Shown piece after piece: positions 10,026 through 19,181 of a stretch of 64,000 nt of DNA. Position numbers and translations under genes: made by a program. The notes beneath the pieces are model-generated. The model searched no databases, was not told the origin of the DNA, and was given only the letters and a program-made list of their open reading frames with translations. Origin of the DNA: JAPPLB01 sp965208945 (lineage in GTDB: Bacteria; Acidobacteriota; Terriglobia; Bryobacterales; UBA6623). Numbering within the stretch: position 1 is the stretch's first letter; every line of letters begins with the position of its first letter. The stretch spans positions 2,232,001-2,296,000 of the forward strand of contig OZ242366.1 in assembly GCA_965208945.1 (NCBI GenBank), written 5' to 3'.

Positions 10026-10359
10026 ATGAAGCTGGAAGAGCTGCCGGCCAACGCCGCGGTGCGCGGCATCCTGTCCGACGGCCTTTTCACGGTGGTCAGC
10101 GTGCAGTGGTTCGGCTCCGAAGCGCTTGAACGGACCTGACCGGAAGGTCGCCAAAGAGCTTCTGTGCCGTACACGACGAACCCCGGCTCGAGATGGTCAA
10201 GGTCGGCCGGCCGACCATGGAGCATCGACGGAGACGGCGCGTTGTTCCTCTTGGTCTCCGAGGCGCAATGGGTCCGCCTTGCACATCTGTTCGACCCGAT
10301 GATCGCCGTGCACACCTCGGTCGTCGATCCGTTGCCACATCGGATCACTGCGGTTATAC
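10026..10359 (+). pseudogene. Relic of an SNF2-type (DrmD/DUF3883-like) helicase N-terminus
   Basis: Read in successive frames, this stretch encodes fragments of the N-terminus of the large SNF2 helicases found in defence islands. The first is MKLEELPANAAVRGIL with VVSVQWFGSEALE (10026-10131), then a stop and frameshift. DEPRLEMVKVGRP (about 10169-10207) follows, then after another frame change GDGALFLLVSEAQ and RLAHLFDPMIAVHTSVVDPLPH (about 10220-10350). The match to that family is from memory of its conserved start. The remnant ends just where the helicase Walker A region would begin. At least two frameshifts and a stop show it is dead. The next gene's ATG lies 43 bp downstream. Confidence 0.72.
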
Positions 10360-10402
10360 TCTTTCGATCCACTGGGACCGATTGCTCCGGGGAAGTGCTG
10401 TC

Positions 10403-12499
10403 ATGAAGTGGATCAAGAAGGGGTGTCTCATCACTTGCCCGGCTGTTTTGGTCGTGTCATTCGTCTGTGCGGTCGCGCCCGCGCTGCGCGCCCACGAAGG
10501 CGCCATCACCGTCGTCTCGGGCGCCAGCTTCACCGCTGAGCAACCGGTGGCTCCGAACTCGATCGCCGCCGTGTTCGGGGGCGAGTTCGCGGAGCAAACG
10601 ACGGTCTCTGGCGAGAGCGAATTGCCGGAAGAACTCGACTCGGTCTCGGTTGTGATCGAGGACAGCGCCCAAGTAGAACACCGCGCGAAAGTCTTCGCCG
10701 TCGCCAAGGCCCGGATCGACATCCTCATTCCCGACCTGCCCGATGGCACGGCGCACATGCAGGTGGTGCGCGGCGGCGCGTCCGTAGCCGACGGGGAATT
10801 CGAGATCCGGTCCGTGAGTCCGGGATTGTTTTCCGCCGCGAGTACCGGTTCGGGCCTCGCGGCTGCGGTTGCCGTGCGCGTGAATGCCGATGGGACCCAA
10901 AGTTTTGAACCCGTAGCGGTCTTCAATACCGAGCGGGGGATGTGGGAACCGATCCCGCTCAACACCGCTGCCGGCTCAATCTACCTGAGCTTGTTCGGCA
11001 CGGGTATCCGCAACGGCTCGGATCTCACGGCTGCGATCGACGGAATTCCGATTGAAGTACGGTTTTACGGCGTAAATCCGGCGTTTCCGGGCCTCGACCA
11101 AGTCAATATCGGCCCCCTGCCGCCCGAGTTGAGCGGTCGGTCGGTCGTCGATCTCGTTCTGACCGTGGACGGGATCGAGGCTAACAGAGTGCAGTTCGGG
11201 TTCTCCGGCGGCGCCGGCGAGGCGGTCACCTTCAACAATCAGATCATCCGCCTGTTCCAGGCGCACTGTCAGGTCTGCCATCACCCGGGCGAGGTCGCTC
11301 CGTTCTCACTGATGGACTACGAATCCGCCAAGCCCCGGGCGCGGGGGATCAAGTGGGCGACGGCCGCACGCTATATGCCTCCTTGGAAACCGGTCCCGGG
11401 ATACGGCGAATTCATCGGAGAACGCCTCCTGGACGAAACCGAGATCGACTTGATCGCGCGCTGGGTGGATGCGGGTGTCCCGGAGGGCGATCCGGCCGAC
11501 CTGCCGGAGCCGCTGGTCTTCAATGAGGAATGGACTCTCGGCGATCCGGATCTGGTCCTGGAGCTTCCTGAGTACACGCCCGATCCGAACTTGGAAGACG
11601 ACTACCGCTGCTTCAGCGTTCCCGTTCCGACGGAAACGGTCAAAAGCATCACGGAAGTCGAGGTGCGGCCCGGTAACCGCGGCATCGTCCATCATCTAAT
11701 CTTGTTCGGGGATCCGACCGGCCAGTCGGCGGCTCTCGAAGCCGCGGCCGGCGGCGCGGCGCCGGGATACGAGTGCTTCGGTGATCCGGGGTTCGAATTT
11801 GATGGGATCGAGGGGGTGGAATCGTATATACAGGGCGGCTGGGTGCCCGGTTACCGCCCCCAGGTCCTGCCCGAGGGTTCTGGGTACTATCTGCGGCCGG
11901 GCGCGCGCATCGCGATCCAGATCCACTACCACGCCGACGGGAAGCAGGAAAGCGACCGCACCCGCATCGGCCTGCACTTCTCGGAAGAGCCGACCGAGGA
12001 GAACGTCCTGGTACTGCCGGTTTTGAACCGCGAGTTCGAAATCCCGCCCGGGGCGGAAAACTACGAGGTGACCGCCGAGTTGGCCCTTGAGAACCCGCGG
12101 TACCTGGTTCTCGATACGGTTCTGCGCAGCTTGGGCAAGCGCCTCTTTCCCGTGGAAGTCATCTCCGTGCTGCCTCACATGCACCTGCTCGGACGAGAGA
12201 TCCGCATGGACAAGGTATCCGCCGCCGGCGAGGAGACGCCGATGATCTATATCGACGACTGGGACTTCCACTGGCAGGACTGGTACACCTATGTCGAGCC
12301 CGTCCTTCTCGAATCCACCGACGTTCTCAAAGTGCGGGCTTGGTATGACAACTCCGCGTCCAACCCGCGGAATCCTAATAATCCGCCGCGGGCAGTCGGA
12401 TGGGGCAACGGCACCAACGACGAAATGTGCATCGTTTTCTTCCTTGTGAAAATTCCGGATCTTTGCGGTTTGCCGCTGGGTCTTTGCGGAGGGCTGTGA
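10403..12499 (+). CDS. Exported fusion: TIGR03437-like domain, haem c motif, copper monooxygenase-like domain
   Basis: A 698-residue secreted protein. A signal peptide (about 1-30) precedes a TIGR03437-type domain at about 35-265 (SGASFTAEQPVAPNSIAAVFG, VSPGLFSA, YLSLFGTGIRNG), a domain typical of Solibacter-type Acidobacteria. Next comes a single haem c motif CQVCHH at residue 289. The C-terminal half (about 390-690) resembles type II copper ascorbate-dependent monooxygenases, with likely copper-ligand segments HHLILF, IHYH and HMHLLG. No substrate can be named. The ATG at 10403 is chosen because it opens a clear signal peptide; the longer in-frame start at 10193 lies in the helicase relic. 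Confidence 0.82.
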   Translation: MKWIKKGCLITCPAVLVVSFVCAVAPALRAHEGAITVVSGASFTAEQPVAPNSIAAVFGGEFAEQTTVSGESELPEELDSVSVVIEDSAQVEHRAKVFAVAKARIDILIPDLPDGTAHMQVVRGGASVADGEFEIRSVSPGLFSAASTGSGLAAAVAVRVNADGTQSFEPVAVFNTERGMWEPIPLNTAAGSIYLSLFGTGIRNGSDLTAAIDGIPIEVRFYGVNPAFPGLDQVNIGPLPPELSGRSVVDLVLTVDGIEANRVQFGFSGGAGEAVTFNNQIIRLFQAHCQVCHHPGEVAPFSLMDYESAKPRARGIKWATAARYMPPWKPVPGYGEFIGERLLDETEIDLIARWVDAGVPEGDPADLPEPLVFNEEWTLGDPDLVLELPEYTPDPNLEDDYRCFSVPVPTETVKSITEVEVRPGNRGIVHHLILFGDPTGQSAALEAAAGGAAPGYECFGDPGFEFDGIEGVESYIQGGWVPGYRPQVLPEGSGYYLRPGARIAIQIHYHADGKQESDRTRIGLHFSEEPTEENVLVLPVLNREFEIPPGAENYEVTAELALENPRYLVLDTVLRSLGKRLFPVEVISVLPHMHLLGREIRMDKVSAAGEETPMIYIDDWDFHWQDWYTYVEPVLLESTDVLKVRAWYDNSASNPRNPNNPPRAVGWGNGTNDEMCIVFFLVKIPDLCGLPLGLCGGL

Positions 12500-12640
12500 C
12501 CGGCTCGTTCCGATGCCGCTGTCCGGTCGAGAGTGCGGGGAATCGCCGGTTTTCGCGGCAGTGGCGGTGCTCCCGCGCGGATTTCCGAAAACGGCGCCGT
12601 CAAGTCAAGACTTGGTAAAAAAGAGGGCATTGACTCAGAT

Positions 12641-14338
12641 ATGCATGTGAACGCTGTTTTCGAGACCCCCTGTTTTTGGCGAAAATCGGCCGGTCCAGTC
12701 GGCAGCATCGCCGCTTTCGCCTGCCTTATGGCGGCGCTGGGCTGTAGCGGGAAAGAGGCTGTTTCATCGGCGGGCGCCGGCCTGATCCGCGCCGGCAGCA
12801 TCGCCGCCCACACCCGGTTTCTCTCGAGCGACGCCCTCGAAGGACGCGGCATCGGAGGACGCGCCGAGGTGCTCGCCACCGAGTACATCGCGGCGCAGTT
12901 TGCCTTGGCCGGGGCTGCTCCGGCGGGAGATGACGGGACGTACTTCCAGGTGGTTCCGCTTGTCGGTGTCCAGACACAGCCCGATGCCATGCTGAGCTGG
13001 TCTGCGGGAGCGGGCGCCAGGCGCTTGCGCTACCTCGACGATTTCGTCGCTGTGAACCACCGCCAGCAACCGCTCGCCGAGGTGGACGCTGAAGCCGTCT
13101 ATGTCGGTCACGGCATCGTAGCCCCCGAGTTCGAGTGGGATGACTACAAGGGGGTCGATGTCAAGGGCAAGATCGTCGTCCTCTTCACGAACGAGCCGGC
13201 ATCCGACGATCCGGCTTTCTTCGGCGGACCGGCGCTCACCTACTACGGCCGCTGGACCTTCAAGTACGAAGAGGCGCTGCGCCAGGGCGCCGCCGGGTGC
13301 CTGATCATCCACACGACACCCACCGCCGGCTACCCCTGGCAGGTCGTCCGCAACTCTTGGAGCGGCCGCGAACCCTTCGTGGAGCTCGGCCCGGACGAAG
13401 AGGCCCTGAGCGTGGCCGGGTGGATCCATGCCGAGGCGGCCGCTTCGATGCTCGCCGCAACCGGCAAGAGCCTCGACGAGTTGCTGGCCATGTCGGAATC
13501 GCGCGCCTTCCAGCCGCTGCCGCTGTCGGTCCGCATCCGCACCCGGATTCCCAGTTCAGTCACTCCCATCCGCACGCGCAACGTCGTCGCGATGATCCAA
13601 GGCGGCAACGCTCAAAAACGGGACGAAGCCGTTCTCTATACGGCCCACTGGGACCACCTCGGCGTCGGCATCCCGGTAGACGGCGACAACATCTACAACG
13701 GCGCGGTCGACAACGCAACGGGCGTCTCGCTGCTCCTCGAATTGGCGCGTGCTTTCGGCGAGTCCGACGCTCGGCCGCAGCGCTCGATCCTTTTCGCGGC
13801 CGTCGGCGCCGAGGAGGGCGGCCTGCGCGGCTCGGAATACTACGCTCAGCATCCTTTCATCCCGGCCGGCCGGACGGCGGTGAACATCAACTTCGATGGC
13901 TTGGCCCCGCTGGGACGCACGCGCGATATTACCCTTCCCGGTTTCGAGCGGACGACCCTGCGGCCTGTCGTCGAAGCCCTCGCCGAGGAATCGCGGCTGT
14001 CGATCCGTCCCGAAGCTCACCCCGAACAGGGCTATTACTATCGTTCGGATCACTTCAGCCTGGCGAAGGTTGGCGTGCCGGCTTTCTCGGTGAAGCTGGG
14101 CGTCGACTACGTCGATCGACCGGAAGGCTGGGGCGTCGAGGCGCAGGAGGATTACACCGCGAACCGCTACCATCAGCCCTCCGATGAGTTCGATCCGGCA
14201 TGGGATTTCTCGGGCCTCGAACAACTCGCGCGGTTCGGCTTCGAACTCGGCCTTAGCGCCGCCAACGCCCCGGACTTGCCCACCTGGAATGAAGGGGACG
14301 AGTTCCTGCCGGCGCGGCTCCAGTCATGGGAACGCTGA
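12641..14338 (+). CDS. M28-family zinc aminopeptidase lipoprotein with PA domain
   Basis: A 565-residue protein with a lipoprotein-type leader (lipobox LMAALGC near residue 33), so probably anchored in an outer or inner membrane leaflet. A protease-associated insert lies at about 140-260 (VKGKIVVLFTNEP, GAAGCLIIH). The M28 catalytic part shows the metal ligands in order: AHWDHLG, VDNATGVS, AAVGAEEGG and YYRSDHFS. It should hydrolyse peptides from the N-terminus outside the cytoplasm. The start at 12641 puts the hydrophobic segment at the N-terminus; an in-frame ATG at 12533 would bury it. Confidence 0.9.
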   Translation: MHVNAVFETPCFWRKSAGPVGSIAAFACLMAALGCSGKEAVSSAGAGLIRAGSIAAHTRFLSSDALEGRGIGGRAEVLATEYIAAQFALAGAAPAGDDGTYFQVVPLVGVQTQPDAMLSWSAGAGARRLRYLDDFVAVNHRQQPLAEVDAEAVYVGHGIVAPEFEWDDYKGVDVKGKIVVLFTNEPASDDPAFFGGPALTYYGRWTFKYEEALRQGAAGCLIIHTTPTAGYPWQVVRNSWSGREPFVELGPDEEALSVAGWIHAEAAASMLAATGKSLDELLAMSESRAFQPLPLSVRIRTRIPSSVTPIRTRNVVAMIQGGNAQKRDEAVLYTAHWDHLGVGIPVDGDNIYNGAVDNATGVSLLLELARAFGESDARPQRSILFAAVGAEEGGLRGSEYYAQHPFIPAGRTAVNINFDGLAPLGRTRDITLPGFERTTLRPVVEALAEESRLSIRPEAHPEQGYYYRSDHFSLAKVGVPAFSVKLGVDYVDRPEGWGVEAQEDYTANRYHQPSDEFDPAWDFSGLEQLARFGFELGLSAANAPDLPTWNEGDEFLPARLQSWER

Positions 14339-14359
14339 GAAGTTTATAATTGAGACGCC

Positions 14360-14842
14360 TTGTCATACCTCGAGTGGCTTGAGAACTCACTGACGGACAA
14401 GCTCGAAGAGCAGCCGGTCGGAGAGCCTGTCGCCCTTCGCGCCTACCTGGAGCTGAGCGACGATCACGGGCACCTGGTTCCGACCGCCGGGGCGATGGCG
14501 GCTGTCGCAGGCGCTTGGTTCGGTGCGGGATTGCCCAAGGTCTATGCTCTCGGCGGAGCCGACCAGGGATACGTTTCGGTCACCGCGACGTATCCTGGCG
14601 GACAGACCGCTCTGATCGTCGCCGAGTCCTTGAGCGCAGCCGCCGGTGAGCGGCCCTCCGTGCGTCTCTTGCTGATCGGCAACCATGGCACGATGGAGTT
14701 CGCTGATTCGCCGGGTGCGGATTTCCGCACGGTCGATCGAACGCCGCCTGCCGGCGCGAGCAGCGAGGCTCTGAGCCGGGCGATAGCTGAGTCGCTCCGG
14801 TCCAGCGCCCCCGTGGAAGGGAGCACGCACAGCCGTGGCTAG
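14360..14842 (+). CDS. Unrecognised protein upstream of Gfo/Idh/MocA gene
   Basis: I do not recognise this 160-residue protein. It begins with TTG 21 bp after the M28 stop and has no signal peptide or membrane segment. The middle (YALGGADQGYVSVTATYPGGQTA) reads like the beta-sheet of a dehydrogenase C-terminal domain, which fits its position just before a Gfo/Idh/MocA gene, but that is only a resemblance. The last codons run into the left CTAG flank of a repeat, which provides the TAG stop at 14840-14842. Confidence 0.6.
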   Translation: MSYLEWLENSLTDKLEEQPVGEPVALRAYLELSDDHGHLVPTAGAMAAVAGAWFGAGLPKVYALGGADQGYVSVTATYPGGQTALIVAESLSAAAGERPSVRLLLIGNHGTMEFADSPGADFRTVDRTPPAGASSEALSRAIAESLRSSAPVEGSTHSRG

Positions 14843-15018
14843 CCTGCATATCTCCCCGCGTGGGGACGTGAAGTGCGTGAGAGGGCCGTCAGGACGAGGC
14901 GCGCGCCGCTTGGCGCGCGCAGGCGTACTTGATCGTACATCGAGTACGGCAAGCAAGCGCAACAAAGTTATGGCGGCCGTATCGCGTGCTTCGGGTGTCA
15001 GGCGGTGAGATATGCAGG
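14843..15018 (+). mobile_element. MITE-like dispersed repeat, short variant (176 bp)
   Basis: Left end CCTGCATATCTCCCC at 14843 and right end GGTGAGATATGCAGG to 15018, flanked by CTAG (14839-14842) and CTAA (15019-15022). It has the internal GTAC-ttgatc-GTAC hairpin. Its left flank holds the stop of the upstream gene, and its right end holds the ATG of the downstream gene, so it bridges the two with no other spacer. Confidence 0.92.
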
Positions 15019-16166
15019 CTAAACCTTCGTTCGGCGTTCTGCTCGTAACGGGCGGGATGACCCACCAGGAGAACTACGGAGAGGGATTCCTCGCCGACCC
15101 GCGCGCAAGAGTCGTCGGCCTTACCGATGAACCCGATGTCGACGAACGCCGCGACCGCCTGAACCGCGGATTGGCCGATCAGTTCGGCATCCCCTTCCTG
15201 CCGGATATCCGCGAGGCGCTCGCGCGGTCCGATGTGCACCTCGTCTCCGTCTGCTCGGAGTTCGAGCGGCGCACCCGCGTCTCTCAAATCTGTGCGGAAG
15301 CCGGCAAGCATCTCTACGTCGACAAGCCCATGGTGACGAAGATGGCGGAGGCCGACAAACTCGTGGCGACAGCCGGGCGGCGTGGTTTGCGCGGGCAGAT
15401 GTTCACTCAGGTCGGCGCGCCGTACGCGAGGCGGCTGAAAGGAATCGTCGATTCCGGTGCTTTGGGCGAGATCAAGTCGATCCAGTGTGACCTCATGTTC
15501 GCGAAGGGTTTCACCGGCGGCGCTCCGCTTGGCGTGCCGCGGCGCGAGCACGATCCGCCCAGGCGGTTCACGTTCCCGGACGCCAAGCGTGAGATCTGGA
15601 CGACCGCGGTCTATTCGCTCACCTTGATCCGCTGGCTCCTCGGCGGACCCCGCTTTCGTAGCGTCTACGCCACGAGCGCCAACTACTTTTTCGAGGAGCA
15701 CTACAAACGCGATGTCGAGGACTTCGGCACGCTTGCTCTCACGCTCGACAACGGCGTCACGGCGTCGCTGATCGCCGGCCGGATCGGTTGGCACAGTCAC
15801 CGCAGTTCCGGCCCGAACTTCACGCGCATCATCGGTAGCAAGCGCAGCTTCCTTCTTGACGCGCACAGCCCGCGCTTCGAAATCTCGTCCGACCGAAAGT
15901 GGGCGCCGCCGGCGAAGGACCCCATCGATCCCATGGGCTTCTGGTCGAGCACCATGGAGCGTGGGAACGCTCAACCCAAGCCCTTTTGGCATGAGCCGCC
16001 GACCGCGCCCGGGCAATCGGATCAGGCTCTCTTCCTCGATTGCCTCGAACAGGACAAAGAGCCGGAAGTCACGCTGGACGATGCCGCGCAGGCATCCGAG
16101 GCCATGCTGGCCGCCTACCGGTCCGCTGCGACAGGGCAGGTGGTGGCGTTGCCTCTGCCGCGCTAG
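15012..16166 (+). CDS. Gfo/Idh/MocA family oxidoreductase
   Basis: A 384-residue NAD(P)-dependent oxidoreductase. The N-terminal Rossmann region has LLVTGGMTHQENYG and a HLVSVCSEF strand, then the family signature AGKHLYVDKPMV near residue 96-107 (Lys of the EKP/DKP motif). The C-terminal sheet domain follows. The substrate, probably a sugar or inositol, cannot be told. The start is the ATG at 15012, inside the right terminus of the repeat; no later start would preserve the first beta strand. The stop is the TAG of the CTAG flank of the next repeat. Confidence 0.9.
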   Translation: MQAKPSFGVLLVTGGMTHQENYGEGFLADPRARVVGLTDEPDVDERRDRLNRGLADQFGIPFLPDIREALARSDVHLVSVCSEFERRTRVSQICAEAGKHLYVDKPMVTKMAEADKLVATAGRRGLRGQMFTQVGAPYARRLKGIVDSGALGEIKSIQCDLMFAKGFTGGAPLGVPRREHDPPRRFTFPDAKREIWTTAVYSLTLIRWLLGGPRFRSVYATSANYFFEEHYKRDVEDFGTLALTLDNGVTASLIAGRIGWHSHRSSGPNFTRIIGSKRSFLLDAHSPRFEISSDRKWAPPAKDPIDPMGFWSSTMERGNAQPKPFWHEPPTAPGQSDQALFLDCLEQDKEPEVTLDDAAQASEAMLAAYRSAATGQVVALPLPR

Positions 16167-16222
16167 CCTGCATTTTTCACGACGTGGCGAGGCGAAGTGG
16201 GTGAGAGGGCCGTCAGGACTAG

Positions 16223-17946
16223 CCCGGAAATCTCACCAGGGGGTAGGAAAAGGGCTGCCTGGTGTGGCATAAAACATTTATGTCCAAAACGTTAGCGCCA
16301 CAAGCCGAAAGCAGCCCTCTGTCAACAGAGTGTATCCAATCCAGCTTCACCTTTGCCAAGCATTTTCGACGCCAGGTGAGCGCTCGCTTTGACGGCGGGG
16401 TGATCAGTTCCGACGGCGGCGCGCTGCTGTTACGGGAGGTGGACCAGCGCATCAACCTGCTGCCGCGCTTGGCGGGCTGCTTCGAGGATGGCCGCGATTC
16501 GCGGCGCATCGAACACCTGGTGGGGGAGTTGGTCTCGCAGCGGGTCTACGGGCTGGCGCTGGGATACGAAGACCTCAACGATCACGACGAGTTGCGGCGC
16601 GATCCGGTGCTGGCGCTGCTGGCGGGCAAGAGCGACGTGTCCGGGCAGCGCCGCCGCCGCGAGCGTGACCGCGGCCAGCCGCTGGCGGGCAAGAGCACGT
16701 TGCAGCGACTGGAACGAACGACCGATGGCGTGGATCGTTACCAGAAGGTCCGCTGCGTCAGCGAAGCGATCGACCGCCTGTTGGTGGACGTGTTCGTGGA
16801 AGCGCACTCGCAGGAGCCGGCCGAGGTCCTACTCGATATCGACGCCACCGACACGCCTTTGCACGGGCAGCAGGAGGGACGTTTCTTTCACGGCTACTAC
16901 AGACACTACTGCTACTTGCCGCTGTACATCTTCAGCGGCGAGCACGTGTTGTGCGCGCGGCAGCGGGTATCGAATCAAGACGCGGCGGCGGGCAGCGTAG
17001 CGGAGTTGGAGAGGATCGTGGCGCAGCTCCGGGCCGCGTGGCCGGAGGTGAAGATCATCCTGCGTGGGGACTCGGGGTTTTGTCGGGACGAGTTGCTGAG
17101 TTGGTGCGAAGAGAACCGGGTGGACTATGTGGTGGGGCTGGCGCGCAACGAGCGGCTGCAGTCGTTGATCGAGGAGGCGCTCGAAGAGGCGGCCAGCAGG
17201 CAGCAGCAAACGGGCCGGCCGGCGCGGGCCTACAGCGAGTTCGAGTATCGGACGCTTGAGAGTTGGAGCCGGGAGCGGCGGGTGGTGGCGAAAGCCGAAC
17301 AGTTGGTGGGCAAGCAGAACCCGCGCTACGTGGTGACGTCGCTGGACGGGGAGCGCTGGCCGCCGCGGCGGTTGTATGAACAACTCTACTGCGGGCGCGG
17401 GGAGGCGGAGAATCGCATCAAGGAGCAGTTGAGTCTGTTCGCGGATCGCATGAGTACGGAGACGCTACGGGCCAATCAGTTGCGGCTGCATCTGTCGTCG
17501 CTGGCGTATGTGTTGCTGGTGGGACTGCGGCGGCTGGGGCTGAAGGGCACGCAGTGGGCGCGGGCGCAGACCGAGACGATCCGGCGGGGGCTGTTGAAGA
17601 TCGGCGCGCTGGTGAAGGTGAGCGTGCGGCGGGTGCATCTGTCGCTGGCCAGCGGCTACCCCGATGAGGAGGCGTTCGCGGCGGTGTATCGGGCGCTGCG
17701 TCCGCCGGGACCAGCAACTGTTTGACAACAGTGAGCGAACCGAAAAACGGGGCCGTCGGCAGCCTCAGGGGCGAAGTGTTTCTCAAATCGGCCACAACCC
17801 GAAAAACGAACATTCGCGAGCCGCTAAGGGCAGCGCAAAACGCCCCGTAGAGGCCTTCACTCACCCTCGCCGCGAAGAATACCGTGTTTCAGACCCTATT
17901 TCGGCCTCCCTCAACCCATCGCGAAGCCGCTGGTGAGAAATGCAGG
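16223..17946 (+). mobile_element. IS1380-family insertion sequence (1724 bp)
   Basis: Bounded by an exact CTAG duplication (16219-16222 and 17947-17950). Terminal inverted repeats are imperfect: left CCCGGAAATCTCACCAG, right end in reverse CCTGCATTTCTCACCAG. The right repeat shares its first 16 bases with the termini of the dispersed repeat family. One transposase gene fills most of it; 17726-17946 is non-coding. Intact ends, intact reading frame and perfect target duplication suggest recent insertion. Confidence 0.95.
16280..17725 (+). CDS. IS1380 family DDE transposase
   Basis: A 481-residue transposase with the acidic triad in recognisable context: LLDIDATDTPLHG (first Asp), IILRGDSGFCRDEL (second Asp) and YCGRGEAENRIKEQLS (Glu). 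N-terminal ISSDGGALLLREVD is typical of the family. No frameshift or internal stop is visible, so it is probably functional. ATG at 16280 is chosen; a GTG at 16262 is also in frame. It could act on the MITE-like repeats because their ends match the IS right end. Confidence 0.95.
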   Translation: MSKTLAPQAESSPLSTECIQSSFTFAKHFRRQVSARFDGGVISSDGGALLLREVDQRINLLPRLAGCFEDGRDSRRIEHLVGELVSQRVYGLALGYEDLNDHDELRRDPVLALLAGKSDVSGQRRRRERDRGQPLAGKSTLQRLERTTDGVDRYQKVRCVSEAIDRLLVDVFVEAHSQEPAEVLLDIDATDTPLHGQQEGRFFHGYYRHYCYLPLYIFSGEHVLCARQRVSNQDAAAGSVAELERIVAQLRAAWPEVKIILRGDSGFCRDELLSWCEENRVDYVVGLARNERLQSLIEEALEEAASRQQQTGRPARAYSEFEYRTLESWSRERRVVAKAEQLVGKQNPRYVVTSLDGERWPPRRLYEQLYCGRGEAENRIKEQLSLFADRMSTETLRANQLRLHLSSLAYVLLVGLRRLGLKGTQWARAQTETIRRGLLKIGALVKVSVRRVHLSLASGYPDEEAFAAVYRALRPPGPATV

Positions 17947-18107
17947 CTAGGCGCAAGCCGGGCGAAGGAAAAAGGCGCGAGCCGCTTGGCGCGCGCAGGC
18001 GTACTTATGGGATGGTTCGCTCCCACTTCCGCTGCGTCGTCGAGTTCGGCCATGCTGGTAGCAACGGCCGTCCCCGGCCGCAGTTCACGAACCGAGAGGA
18101 AACCATC

Positions 18108-19181
18108 ATGGCAACGACCCAGCGATCATCCCGCAAGAGCGTATGGAAGGAGGTCGTCACGATCGGCCTCGATCTAGCAAAACACAACGTCGACTTGGTC
18201 GGCTTGGACGCAACCGGCCGGGTGCTCACCCGTCGCCGCTACTCGAAGGGCAAGCTGCTGGAGGTGACCGCCCAGATGCAGCCCTGCCGTATCGGCATGG
18301 AAGCCTGCTGCGGCGCCCATCACCTGGGCCGCCAACTGCTGGCCCAGGGGCACGACGTGAAGCTGATGCCGCCCAAATATGTGAAGCCCTTTGTGAAGCG
18401 CGACAAGAACGACTCGACGGACGCCGAGGCCTGCGCGGAAGCCTGTCTGCGGCCGAGCATGCGCTTCGTGGCGGTCAAGAGCGAGCAACAACTGTCGATG
18501 CAGTCGCTGCACCGCTATCGCTCGCGGCTGGTGGGCAACTCGACGCAGTTGATCAACCAGGCGCGCGCCTTTCTGCTGGAACGCGGCATCACCCTTCCAC
18601 AGGGCAAGCGTTGGTTTGTGGTCCGTCTGCCGGAGATCCTCGAGGACGCCGATAACGGCCTGTCCGACGAAATGCGGGCGCTGCTGGCGGGCATGTTTGC
18701 CGAATGGCAAGTGCTGGCAGAGAAGATTCAGCAAGTCAACACCTATCTGCTGAGGAAAGCGCAGGCGAGCGAGGCCTGCCGGCGGCTCAGAGAGATCCCC
18801 GGCATCGGCGTGCAGACAGCGACGGCCTTGGTGGCGACGATCGGCAACGCCGAGGCCTTCGAGAAGGGGCGCGACGTCGCTGCTTGGTTGGGTCTGGTGC
18901 CGAGAGAGTACTCCAGCGGAGGCAAGCAGCGCTTGGGAGGCATCAGCAAGCGCGGCAACCGCTACGTCCGGACGCTGCTGGTGCACTGTGCCCGCTCGAG
19001 CCTCGACGTGCTCGCGAAGCGCAGCGACCAACTCGGCCAGTGGCTGCGGCGGATGCTCCTGAACAAAGATCGGCGGGTCGTGATCGTGGCGCTGGCGGCA
19101 CGGCTGGCGCGCATCGCATGGGCCTTGCTGAGCAGCGGCCAGCGCTTCTCTCAACAGCGGCAACCAGCCCCGGCGGGTTAA
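18108..19181 (+). CDS. IS110 family DEDD transposase/recombinase
   Basis: A 357-residue protein. The N-terminal DEDD domain shows GLDLAKHNVDL near residue 16 and KNDSTDAEA near 105. The C-terminal transposase_20 domain shows REIPGIGVQTATAL near 228 and GGKQRLGGISKRGNRYVR near 270, which carries the serine region of the family. The frame is intact. ATG at 18108 follows GAGAGGAAACC. These enzymes recombine DNA guided by an RNA made from the element's own non-coding end. Confidence 0.95.
   Translation: MATTQRSSRKSVWKEVVTIGLDLAKHNVDLVGLDATGRVLTRRRYSKGKLLEVTAQMQPCRIGMEACCGAHHLGRQLLAQGHDVKLMPPKYVKPFVKRDKNDSTDAEACAEACLRPSMRFVAVKSEQQLSMQSLHRYRSRLVGNSTQLINQARAFLLERGITLPQGKRWFVVRLPEILEDADNGLSDEMRALLAGMFAEWQVLAEKIQQVNTYLLRKAQASEACRRLREIPGIGVQTATALVATIGNAEAFEKGRDVAAWLGLVPREYSSGGKQRLGGISKRGNRYVRTLLVHCARSSLDVLAKRSDQLGQWLRRMLLNKDRRVVIVALAARLARIAWALLSSGQRFSQQRQPAPAG

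Noticed and set aside
9812..10372. 186-residue minus-strand frame across the helicase relic
   Set aside because: The plus strand shows broken but clear SNF2 helicase sequence; the reverse frame is low-complexity and has no start signals.
18007..18107. Bridge RNA in the 5' leader of the IS110-type element
   Set aside because: The leader is only 101 bp and shows no segments matching the target halves, whereas the 3' region does; IS1111-type subterminal repeats also favour the 3' side.
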